Virus record (IMG/VR): IMGVR_UViG_3300027631_000104
Location: 1 to 27,624 of that record
Origin: a virus
Length of the DNA stretch: 27,624 bases
Strand: one strand, 5' to 3'
The translations under genes and the position numbers were made by a program. Position 1 is the first letter of the stretch, and the number at the start of each line of letters is the position of its first letter. Below the pieces are notes generated by a model. It saw only the letters and a program-made list of their open reading frames with translations. It searched no databases and was not told where the DNA came from. Shown in pieces: positions 20,659-26,036 of the stretch.

Positions 20659-20766
20659 TAAGACGGAGGCATACACCATAATCGGGTGCTAAGCCACGAA
20701 ACAGGGACAGTTTAGGAGAGTATCTAGTCCAATGTCGTAAGTAAGAACTCTCCCCCCTTCGGGGGA
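20659..20766 (+). other. Non-coding segment with UUCG hairpin, possible structured 3' RNA
   Basis: No ORF. GGAGAGT pairs with ACTCTCC around a loop; then CCCC-TTCG-GGGG (20754-20765) forms a UUCG-capped stem just before promoter 10. The core CGTAAGTAAG followed by AACTCTCC resembles the CTGAGTAA elements at 21248 and 22762. It may be a terminator without T tract or an RNA structure. Confidence 0.45.
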
Positions 20767-20768
20767 AA

Positions 20769-20790
20769 TGTCAGACCCCCCTGCTATACT
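20769..20790 (+). promoter_or_regulatory. TGTCAG-N10-TATACT promoter 10
   Basis: Starts 4 nt after the UUCG stem. No CRP-like site is seen upstream. Drives 20829 through an AACGAAAGAGG leader. Confidence 0.8.
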
Positions 20791-20828
20791 ACAACTAACA
20801 ACAACCAACCAACGAAAGAGGAAAATAA

Positions 20829-21251
20829 ATGGCTAGAGGAAAAGCAATCTCAGTAAAAATCGCAACACCTAAAATCATCAAGGCACTAGAAACTAAGTTA
20901 GCACAACTAAACAAAGACTATGCCTCACAAGAAGCAAATGAAGCAAAGTATCAGAAGGCTTACAAGGCGTGGCAAAAAGAAATTGGTAAGTGGGCTATTG
21001 CTAATTTCTCAAAGGCAGAGAACCTTCGCACAAACTATCGCTCTTGGAACAAGACTCTCAATGTTGATTTTGACATCATCACAGAGGAAAGTTCTTTCCC
21101 AGTAGAACCTGAAAAGGACTACGAGGTAATTCATCAGCACTCTTATCGTGAGATGAAGCAGGAAATCGAAAACGCAATTCGTATCCTAAAAATGACAGAT
21201 GAGGAAACTGTAAATACTAGCACATACAATGCGGTTGCTCAGTATCTCTAA
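20829..21251 (+). CDS. 140-residue coiled-coil hypothetical protein
   Basis: MARGKAISVKIATPKIIKAL..., a long charged coiled coil (ETKLAQLNKDYASQEANEAK YQKAYKAW) with a Trp-rich middle and an acidic end. Ribosome-binding site AGAGG. The pattern ATPKIIKALE.KL resembles small phage proteins of unknown function. The stop leads into a conserved 3' element. No enzymatic motif. Confidence 0.65.
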   Translation: MARGKAISVKIATPKIIKALETKLAQLNKDYASQEANEAKYQKAYKAWQKEIGKWAIANFSKAENLRTNYRSWNKTLNVDFDIITEESSFPVEPEKDYEVIHQHSYREMKQEIENAIRILKMTDEETVNTSTYNAVAQYL

Positions 21252-21299
21252 ATAAACCAACGACCTGAGTAAGTCGCCAAACTGCTCTCCCTTCGGGGA
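21248..21299 (+). other. Conserved 3' RNA element (CTGAGTAA stem-loop), copy 1
   Basis: After the stop: CTAAATAAA, stem CGAC/GTCG around CTGAGTAA (21261-21276), CC, then AAACTGCTC, and a TCCC-TTCG-GGGA hairpin (21288-21299). The second copy at 22762-22800 has a different stem (AATC/GATT) and the same loop. Confidence 0.6.
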
Positions 21300-21322
21300 C
21301 AACTACTAACAAAGGTAATACA

Positions 21323-21583
21323 ATGGCAAATCGTTTCAGAGTAGAAATCTACGATGCTAACAAAGCAAATGACATCACGATTTATTCGGATCAAGGTGTT
21401 GATAAAGAGTATCTAACTGAATTAGTATTCAGTAACATCAGAAACTTTAGCGGAAAAATAAATGCTTATGTTTTTGATAACGTAAAGAAAAAGAAAACAA
21501 CTGCGATGTTTCTTGATGAGAGCACAGTTGAATTTAATAAAAATCTAATTAGCAATGCTAAAAAGGTAGAGGTGGGGATTTAA
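21323..21583 (+). CDS. 86-residue hypothetical protein
   Basis: MANRFRVEIYDANKANDITI..., beta-alpha-beta start with a basic stretch (VKKKKTTAMF) and a helical end. The ribosome-binding site is AAAGG with AACAAAGG instead of the usual leader. No own TGTCAG promoter; it is likely read from promoter 10. Function unknown. Confidence 0.6.
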   Translation: MANRFRVEIYDANKANDITIYSDQGVDKEYLTELVFSNIRNFSGKINAYVFDNVKKKKTTAMFLDESTVEFNKNLISNAKKVEVGI

Positions 21584-21650
21584 TCCTCAGCTCGGCCCCC
21601 GCTTTTGTGGGGTTATCCACAGGTTTACGAGTGCTTGTGGATAACCCTGA
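21584..21650. repeat. Composite intergenic repeat, copy E, with DnaA boxes
   Basis: CAGCTCGG, a CCCCGC-TTTT-GTGGGG hairpin, then two DnaA boxes facing each other and the CCCTGAAA block. It corresponds to the second half of copy D. Confidence 0.7.
21613..21644. promoter_or_regulatory. Two inverted DnaA boxes
   Basis: TTATCCACA (21613-21621, plus) and TGTGGATAA (21636-21644, the same box on the minus strand). The spacer begins GGTTTACGAG, matching GGCTTACGAG between the boxes at 19770-19799. Confidence 0.75.
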
Positions 21651-21655
21651 AAGTT

Positions 21656-21671
21656 TGTGAGAATGATCACA
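21656..21671. promoter_or_regulatory. CRP/GlxR-like site 8 (perfect TGTGA-N6-TCACA)
   Basis: Centre 62.5 bp before the -10 at 21726. Confidence 0.7.
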
Positions 21672-21709
21672 CCGCACAATTCGGACAAATGACTATCTAA
21701 TCTAGACAA

Positions 21710-21731
21710 TGTCAGTGCCACCTGTTATACT
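21710..21731 (+). promoter_or_regulatory. TGTCAG-N10-TATACT promoter 11
   Basis: TAGACA lies 17 bp before the -10, so this copy also has a fair -35. Drives the DUF932-like gene through AACGAAAGGA. Confidence 0.8.
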
Positions 21732-21760
21732 TACAACTAATCAAACGAAAGGAAATAAAA

Positions 21761-22765
21761 ATGGCTCATAATCTAGAAATGGAAAACGGCGAAGTTGCTT
21801 TTGCTCTTCGTGGTGCTCCTGCTTGGCACAATCTAGCAAATCGCATCTTTACACAAGATGAGGAAGTTACAACTGCAACAATGCTTGAAGAGGCAAAGTT
21901 AGCAAATTGGAATGTTCGTCTATCTCCAATCACCGAGCACATTCCAGAATCTTGGAATGATGTTTCAAGCGCATCTCTTGTCATTCGTGACAATCCATTC
22001 AAAAAGGGCGTAGATGTTCTCGCCACTGTTGGTAAGCGATACAAGCCAGTTCAAAATGAAGAACTGTTTGCGTTTGCTGATGCTATTCACGATGCTAACG
22101 CTGATTGCCGTTGGGAATCTGCTGGCTCATTGAAAAAGGGTAAAGTAGTTTTCGGAACTGTAGACATTCCCCGCACAATGGTTCTTGACCCACAAGGTGC
22201 CAATGATGAAACTAAACTCTATCTAATTGTTTGGACATCTCACGATGGTTCTGTTGCTGTTCAGGCAGCCGTTACACCTGTTCGTGTTGTATGCCAAAAC
22301 ACACTAAATCTTGCGATGCGTAATGCTAAGCAATCATTCAAGATTCGTCACACACAATCTGTTGAAGGTCGTATTCAAGTTGCTCGTGAAACTCTTGGAA
22401 TGGCTCTTGGTTATTTTGATGAGTTTGAAGTTGAGGCTAAGGCTCTATACGCTCAAGCAATTACCGATTCAGAATTTTCTAAATTGGTTCAATCAATTTA
22501 CCCAAAGCCAGAAAAAGATGCTAAGGGCGCAATCAAGAAATGGGAAAACAAAATTGTTCTCCTTGATGAGTTGTATCATAACTCACCAACTAACGCTACA
22601 ATCAAGGGAACAAAGTGGGGTGCGTTCAACGCACTTACTGAGCGCCTTGATTATTATCGTTCAGGTCGTGGCAACGGCGAAACTCTTATGGCTGGCGCAT
22701 CAGGGTTTGACCCAGTTCTAACTGCTGAGAAAAACAAAATCAAGAAATTGGTTTCTGCTTTCTAA
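21761..22765 (+). CDS. DUF932 phage/plasmid-like protein
   Basis: 334 residues, MAHNLEMENGEVAFALRGAP. The start of the family (GAPAWHNLAN...), KGVDVLATVGKRYKPVQNEE at about 86-105, KGKVVFGTVDIPR, TPVRVVCQNTLNLAM (168-182) and the RHTQSVEGRIQVARETLG segment are typical of the DUF932 (phage/plasmid TIGR03299) family, normal in length. Molecular function is unknown; members are common on phages and plasmids, sometimes near replication or recombination genes. Own promoter, strong leader; a structured 3' element and tRNA-Asp follow. Confidence 0.9.
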   Translation: MAHNLEMENGEVAFALRGAPAWHNLANRIFTQDEEVTTATMLEEAKLANWNVRLSPITEHIPESWNDVSSASLVIRDNPFKKGVDVLATVGKRYKPVQNEELFAFADAIHDANADCRWESAGSLKKGKVVFGTVDIPRTMVLDPQGANDETKLYLIVWTSHDGSVAVQAAVTPVRVVCQNTLNLAMRNAKQSFKIRHTQSVEGRIQVARETLGMALGYFDEFEVEAKALYAQAITDSEFSKLVQSIYPKPEKDAKGAIKKWENKIVLLDELYHNSPTNATIKGTKWGAFNALTERLDYYRSGRGNGETLMAGASGFDPVLTAEKNKIKKLVSAF

Positions 22766-22800
22766 ATAAATAAAATCCTGAGTAAGATTCTAAACTGCTC
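22762..22800 (+). other. Conserved 3' RNA element (CTGAGTAA stem-loop), copy 2
   Basis: CTAAATAAA, stem AATC/GATT around CTGAGTAA (22774-22789), CT, then AAACTGCTC, followed by ACAATTTTTTTC. Stem bases differ from copy 1 but still pair, a covariation sign of RNA structure. Confidence 0.6.
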
Positions 22801-22814
22801 ACAATTTTTTTCTT

Positions 22815-22888
22815 GGTCTGTTAGCTCAGTTGGTTAGAGCGCTACCCTGTCACGGTAGAGGTCGACGGTTCAAGTCCGTTACAGATCG
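22815..22888 (+). tRNA. tRNA-Asp (anticodon GUC)
   Basis: Complete cloverleaf: acceptor GGTCTGT/ACAGATC (one G-U), D arm GCTC/GAGC, anticodon stem CTACC/GGTAG with loop CTGTCAC (anticodon GTC), T arm GACGG-TTCAAGT-CCGTT. Discriminator G as expected for Asp; CCA is not encoded (GCA follows). It sits between the DUF932 gene and promoter 12 on the plus strand. Confidence 0.93.
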
Positions 22889-22920
22889 CAAAGCGCCCCC
22901 AAAGGTAAGGGATCAAAAAG

Positions 22921-22936
22921 TGTGTTACGAATCACA
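22921..22936. promoter_or_regulatory. CRP/GlxR-like site 9 (TGTGT-N6-TCACA)
   Basis: One mismatch. Centre 51.5 bp before the -10 at 22980. Confidence 0.55.
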
Positions 22937-22963
22937 AAAAAAATCCCTGAAAGCTATTGTAAA

Positions 22964-22985
22964 TGTCAGTGGGCTCGTGTATAAT
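22964..22985 (+). promoter_or_regulatory. TGTCAG-N10-TATAAT promoter 12 (leaderless type)
   Basis: Perfect -10, ending 7 nt before ATG 22993 (TATAAT-N7-ATG), without a ribosome-binding site. Same layout as promoter 7. Confidence 0.75.
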
Positions 22986-22992
22986 TCTCATC

Positions 22993-23649
22993 ATGACCAA
23001 CGAACTAGTATCAAGTAAATATACATTTGTCTGTGACCCAGATGAATGTGACTGCCTAATTGAATTAACATCATCTGACGGGTTTGGATTCCCATCAGGT
23101 GTGACAGAACTCACATGCCCGTGTGGTCGTAAGACCACCTTGGTGTCAGTGGTCAATGCTACAATTGCTCCTATAACCCAAACGAAAGAGGAAAAAATGG
23201 AACCAACAACAACACCAATCCCTGAGTCATATAACTCTAATCTATTGGTAACCTACAAAGTTATCCGTGGATTCTCAGATGCAGAATATGCAACTGACAA
23301 GATTACAAGTCTTGAGTGGGACCTACACAATGGACGCCAATCTCAGAAGACTGTCGGCGTTCTAAATAGCAAGATTGATTCTGCTAAAGAAATTATCTGC
23401 GAAGCATATGCAGACTCACAAGACCAAGACACATTGCGTGAAATCGCTGAGGCGCTTGGTATTGAACTTATCAAAGAAGTTGAATGGTCTGCATCTATTG
23501 AAGTTAGCGGAACATATTCATATAACATTCTTGAAAACGATTATGACTTAGACCTTGAGTCAGAAATTACAGATGCAATCTTTGCTGATTCACATAACGG
23601 TAACATTGAAATCAATGACCAAGAAGTATGTAATGTGCGTGAGAACTAA
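22993..23649 (+). CDS. Zinc-finger-led protein with nested downstream start
   Basis: 218 residues from ATG 22993, which is leaderless downstream of promoter 12; an upstream in-frame ATG at 22963 overlaps the TGTCAG box. Residues 1-60 hold Cys14, CDC (19-21) and CPCG, a probable zinc ribbon. Inside the frame lie a second promoter (23144-23165), an AACGAAAGAGG leader and ATG 23197, giving a 150-residue short form starting MEPTTTPIPESYNSN. The C-terminal part is acidic and helical (EAYADSQDQDTLREIAEALG). It could be one gene with two products or a recent fusion of two genes by loss of a stop. Function unknown. Confidence 0.6.
   Translation: MTNELVSSKYTFVCDPDECDCLIELTSSDGFGFPSGVTELTCPCGRKTTLVSVVNATIAPITQTKEEKMEPTTTPIPESYNSNLLVTYKVIRGFSDAEYATDKITSLEWDLHNGRQSQKTVGVLNSKIDSAKEIICEAYADSQDQDTLREIAEALGIELIKEVEWSASIEVSGTYSYNILENDYDLDLESEITDAIFADSHNGNIEINDQEVCNVREN
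23100..23115. promoter_or_regulatory. CRP/GlxR-like site 10 (perfect TGTGA-N6-TCACA, inside CDS)
   Basis: Overlaps codons of the zinc-ribbon part. Centre 52.5 bp before the -10 at 23160. Confidence 0.65.
23144..23165 (+). promoter_or_regulatory. TGTCAG-N10-TACAAT promoter 13 (inside CDS)
   Basis: TGC precedes the -10; AACGAAAGAGG and ATG 23197 follow. It would express the short form without the zinc ribbon. Confidence 0.75.
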
Positions 23650-23852
23650 TGTACTTTGAGTTGACCGCTCCCGATAGGCTATCTCTTGAGATGGCTTATT
23701 GGGATGCACAAATCACAGGGCTCGACCCTGAATTTATGCCGCCATTGACATTCAACATTGGAACTGGTAGTATTGAGAAAGTTAGTCGCATTCGTGATAA
23801 GTATAATTTAAAAGAATCATACTGGTCAGACAAAGAAGCGACAGGATACTAG
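23649..23852 (+). CDS. 67-residue hypothetical protein
   Basis: MYFELTAPDRLSLEMAYWDA..., ends LKESYWSDKEATGY. Start overlaps the previous stop (TAATG). Mixed alpha/beta with GLDPEFMPPLTFNIGTGSIE. No family recognised. Confidence 0.6.
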   Translation: MYFELTAPDRLSLEMAYWDAQITGLDPEFMPPLTFNIGTGSIEKVSRIRDKYNLKESYWSDKEATGY

Positions 23853-23860
23853 GAGAGATA

Positions 23861-24007
23861 ATGTCAGACTACAAAGATGGATTTCAAGACGGGTATAAGT
23901 TTGCTCGTGAAGAGATGATGGAAAAGTTATCAGAGATTGATATCGCTGACATCGATACTTGGATCCTTGACCGTCTTTCAGAAATGATTGAAGGTGGAAC
24001 ACTGTGA
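23861..24007 (+). CDS. 48-residue acidic microprotein
   Basis: MSDYKDGFQDGYKFAREEMM..., helical, ending IDTWILDRLSEMIEGGTL. AGGAGAG lies 5 nt before the ATG. The DGFxDGYxFAREE pattern occurs in small phage proteins. Stop overlaps the next ATG (TGATG). Confidence 0.6.
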   Translation: MSDYKDGFQDGYKFAREEMMEKLSEIDIADIDTWILDRLSEMIEGGTL

Positions 24008-24192
24008 TGGCTGAATGGCTTAAGTGTGATCAGTGTGCAGCTCAGGCAATGTGGGAAGCAAAGAAAGATGAGATGTCTCTTTATTTTTGTGGACATCATA
24101 AAAATTCACAGGGCGAGTCTCTTGTAGACTGGGCCCATGAAATGGTACAATTACTAAACTACGAGCAAGACCAACTAACAAAGGCGGAATAA
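24007..24192 (+). CDS. 61-residue putative zinc-binding protein
   Basis: MAEWLKCDQCAAQAMWEAKK..., with CDQC (7-10) and CGHH (28-31), a CxxC...CxHH zinc site like those of small phage zinc-finger proteins. ATG 24007 overlaps the previous stop (TGATG); a GTG at 24004 would add one Met. Directly before the conserved 122-residue gene. Confidence 0.65.
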   Translation: MAEWLKCDQCAAQAMWEAKKDEMSLYFCGHHKNSQGESLVDWAHEMVQLLNYEQDQLTKAE

Positions 24193-24193
24193 A

Positions 24194-24562
24194 ATGGGCG
24201 ACAGAGCAAACTTTGGATTCAGAGATTCCAAGGAAAATATTGTATTTCTATACGGCCACTGGGCTGGACATCGCATGCTAGAACAATTGGCGGATGCTGT
24301 TGCTGCAGCAGAGCCAAGGTGGCAGGATGAATCATATGCAACACGTATTGCTATTTCTAATTTAATTAAAGATGAGTGGGCTAGCGAAACAGGTTGGGGC
24401 ATATACGTAAATCAACTTGGGGACAATGAGCACAAGGTCCCTATTATTGATTGGAAGAATAAAACGTTTACATTAATGGAAGAAGACCTAGAAACTGTAG
24501 TGTTTAGTACGAGCCTTGAGGCATTTGTTGCTAAGTATTCCAGTCAACTAAGTATGGTATAA
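24194..24562 (+). CDS. Conserved actinophage protein (MGDRANFGFR family)
   Basis: 122 residues, MGDRANFGFRDSKENIVFLYGHWAGH... The motifs LYGHWAGH, RWQDESYATRIAISNLI and ETGWGIYVNQLGDNEHKVPI are widely conserved in phages of actinobacteria; the function is unknown. Beta-alpha mixed fold; no catalytic motif can be named. The AAAGG of the preceding gene's last codons is the ribosome-binding site. An extended -10 promoter of the downstream ncRNA overlaps its 3' end. Confidence 0.75.
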   Translation: MGDRANFGFRDSKENIVFLYGHWAGHRMLEQLADAVAAAEPRWQDESYATRIAISNLIKDEWASETGWGIYVNQLGDNEHKVPIIDWKNKTFTLMEEDLETVVFSTSLEAFVAKYSSQLSMV

Positions 24563-24563
24563 T
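24555..24563 (+). promoter_or_regulatory. Extended -10 promoter of a putative ncRNA
   Basis: TGGTATAAT (perfect extended -10) at the end of the 122-residue gene; no clear -35. Expected start at about 24570. Confidence 0.55.
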
Positions 24564-24569
24564 TAATCT

Positions 24570-24720
24570 AGGACTTTGGTCCTGGTTTTAATACAGAAAT
24601 GAAAATGGTGCGTCTAACTAGTCTACGGGCCAGGCGCTAAGTAAAGCGGTTTATTTCTTTCGTTGGAAATCAGCAGCCATATTCATTAACCCCCCAGCTT
24701 TTGTTGGGGGGTATTTTTTT
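24570..24720 (+). ncRNA. Putative ~150-nt phage ncRNA with 5' hairpin and terminator
   Basis: Starts 7 nt after the extended -10, exactly at the hairpin AGGAC-TTTG-GTCCT, and ends at the strong terminator 24689-24720. Internal segment GCGCTAAGTAAAGCGG resembles the CTGAGTAA elements. The only short frame inside (ATG 24600, 13 codons) lacks a ribosome-binding site, so coding is unlikely. It could alternatively be the 3' UTR of the operon ending at 24562. Confidence 0.55.
24689..24720 (+). terminator. Strong intrinsic terminator
   Basis: ACCCCCCA/TGGGGGGT 8-bp stem, 8-nt loop, followed by ATTTTTTT. The strongest terminator seen in the right arm; it closes the operon/ncRNA and insulates the Api92-like gene. 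Confidence 0.9.
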
Positions 24721-24782
24721 GCCCGCAAGGGCGAGGGTAACATATCTCTTTTACGAGGTCAATAGCAAAACTCCTGAAAATT
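24721..24782. repeat. Degenerate composite repeat, copy F
   Basis: GCCCGCAAGGGCGAGGGTAA, then TTTTACGAGGTC and CTCCTGAAAATT. It keeps the GCCCGCAA, TTTACGAG and CCTGAAA blocks seen in copies A-E, without a GGCGTGTCG copy or DnaA box. Confidence 0.55.
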
Positions 24783-24825
24783 TGTGATCTTGACCACAAA
24801 GCTTGGGGATGTGGTGTGTATCACA
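24783..24825. promoter_or_regulatory. Two CRP/GlxR-like sites (11 and 12)
   Basis: TGTGA-N6-CCACA (24783-24798) and TGTGG-N6-TCACA (24810-24825), one mismatch each. Centres 69.5 and 42.5 bp before the -10 at 24860. Confidence 0.5.
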
Positions 24826-24843
24826 CGATATTCTCTTCCCAAA

Positions 24844-24865
24844 TGTCAGTGGTCCATTGTATAAT
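24844..24865 (+). promoter_or_regulatory. TGTCAG-N10-TATAAT promoter 14
   Basis: Perfect -10. Drives the Api92-like gene through an AACGAAAGGA leader. Confidence 0.8.
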
Positions 24866-24892
24866 TAGAACATATCAACGAAAGGATATAAT

Positions 24893-25630
24893 ATGCCAAA
24901 TTGGGTGTATAACGGTTTAACAATTGAAGGTAATCCTGAGCAAGTAAAGGCTTTAATCGAGCAGATGAATAAGCCATTTGTTTATTCTATTACTGCAGTA
25001 GGTGATTTAGCATATGATGTTAAGCAGACTAAGTATGTTAATCCTATCTTTGCTTTTCATAATATCTATAACTATAGAGATGCTGGTATTACTGATGAGG
25101 TATATCATGGACAACCGCCTCGTTCTGATGTGACAATGAAAGAATGGTTTAAGTTTGCTACCAATGATTGGTACAACTTTAATGTCCGTGAATGGGGAAC
25201 CAAATGGGATGTAGCCGTATCTGAAGATAATAAATATCCTGATACTACTATTGAAGAGGCAGAGAATGGCGAGAACTATGTAGTCCATTATAACTTTAAT
25301 ACTGCTTGGTCCCGACCTATGCCTGCCCTCCAAAAATTATCTGCACAATACCCAACATTACTCTTTACTTTATCATATGAGGAAGAGACAGGTTGGGGTG
25401 GGGAATTAGAAATTCTCCGTGGTGTAGTTATATCAGAATCAGAATATGACAATATGTGTCGTGACTGTGATGCAACAGACCAAATGGAATACTGCGAAAA
25501 TGAATGTGGCGAAATCTGTGGCAACTGCCATTGGCTTGGCGAGGCAGACCTAGAGGCTGTAGCAAAATGTCAGTCCCATAGTATATACTTAGCAACTAAA
25601 GTACCCGAATATAGAAAGGTGGAATCGTGA
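24893..25630 (+). CDS. Api92-like (DUF1281-type) phage protein
   Basis: 245 residues. MPNWVYNGLTIEGNPEQVKA is the typical start of Api92-like ferredoxin-fold proteins of phages and mobile elements, with FNTAWSRPMPALQKLSAQYP (about 140-160) and a YEEETGWGGE segment (164-173) as usual. The C-terminal ~60 residues carry an extra Cys-rich zinc finger (CRDC, CENEC, CGNC; about residues 185-210). Promoter 15 lies within its last codons. Function of the family is unknown. Confidence 0.8.
   Translation: MPNWVYNGLTIEGNPEQVKALIEQMNKPFVYSITAVGDLAYDVKQTKYVNPIFAFHNIYNYRDAGITDEVYHGQPPRSDVTMKEWFKFATNDWYNFNVREWGTKWDVAVSEDNKYPDTTIEEAENGENYVVHYNFNTAWSRPMPALQKLSAQYPTLLFTLSYEEETGWGGELEILRGVVISESEYDNMCRDCDATDQMEYCENECGEICGNCHWLGEADLEAVAKCQSHSIYLATKVPEYRKVES
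25568..25589 (+). promoter_or_regulatory. TGTCAG-N10-TATACT promoter 15 (inside CDS)
   Basis: Lies in the last codons of the Api92-like gene; AGAAAGGTGG and GTG 25627 follow. No CRP-like site is seen upstream. Confidence 0.65.
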
Positions 25631-25860
25631 GTAGTTTCTTAGAAAATGAAAATGAAATGTTGATTGACGCAATCTATTCTGAAATTGGAGAACAACTCGT
25701 TGAAGATTGGGTCAACTCTAATTTAGATGAAGGGCAACTATATGCCGATTGGTGTGTTGCCGATATGTCCAATAGCAATTATCTAAAGGGCAGGTTCAAT
25801 CAGTTTCATAATTTAAGTCCAACAGATAATTATTATCTACAGTGGGATGAGGAGGCATAA
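25627..25860 (+). CDS. 77-residue acidic hypothetical protein
   Basis: GTG start at 25627, overlapping the previous stop (GTGA), with AAAGGTGG upstream. MSSFLENENEMLIDAIYSEI..., acidic and helical, ends NYYLQWDEEA. One-base overlap with the next ORF. Function unknown. Confidence 0.6.
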   Translation: MSSFLENENEMLIDAIYSEIGEQLVEDWVNSNLDEGQLYADWCVADMSNSNYLKGRFNQFHNLSPTDNYYLQWDEEA

Positions 25861-26036
25861 TGTTAGGTTATTCTAAAGAAGATATCGATCAGATGTCTAA
25901 TGCTATTCATGATGCTAAATTGTTTTACATTATGAAATCAGATGTTGAGCAAGTAGACAAAGACCCTTTAGTTGAAGGTTTATTGAAAGCAAATGATTTC
26001 CTCCAGGGATTATGGGCGGAGGGTTATTTTGACTAA
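25860..26036 (+). CDS. 58-residue hypothetical protein
   Basis: MLGYSKEDIDQMSNAIHDAK..., helical, ends LQGLWAEGYFD; GAGGAGG lies 4 nt before the ATG. Overlaps both neighbours by a few bases. The helix-turn-helix-like start (SKEDIDQMSNAIHDAK) is suggestive but no fold is claimed. Confidence 0.6.
   Translation: MLGYSKEDIDQMSNAIHDAKLFYIMKSDVEQVDKDPLVEGLLKANDFLQGLWAEGYFD

Noticed and set aside
21261-21287. Hammerhead-type ribozyme in the CTGAGTAA element
   Set aside because: The hammerhead core needs CTGATGA and a paired GAAA; neither is present.
20759-21583. TGTCAG promoter in front of the 21323 gene
   Set aside because: No TGTCAG-N10-TAnnnT is found between 21252 and 21322; it probably shares promoter 10.
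22815-22888. tRNA-Asp or tRNA-Ile as attachment sites
   Set aside because: Both are complete tRNAs and no integrase or excisionase gene is seen in the window.
24600-24641. 13-codon ORF inside the ncRNA
   Set aside because: No ribosome-binding site and too short; non-coding is the simpler reading.
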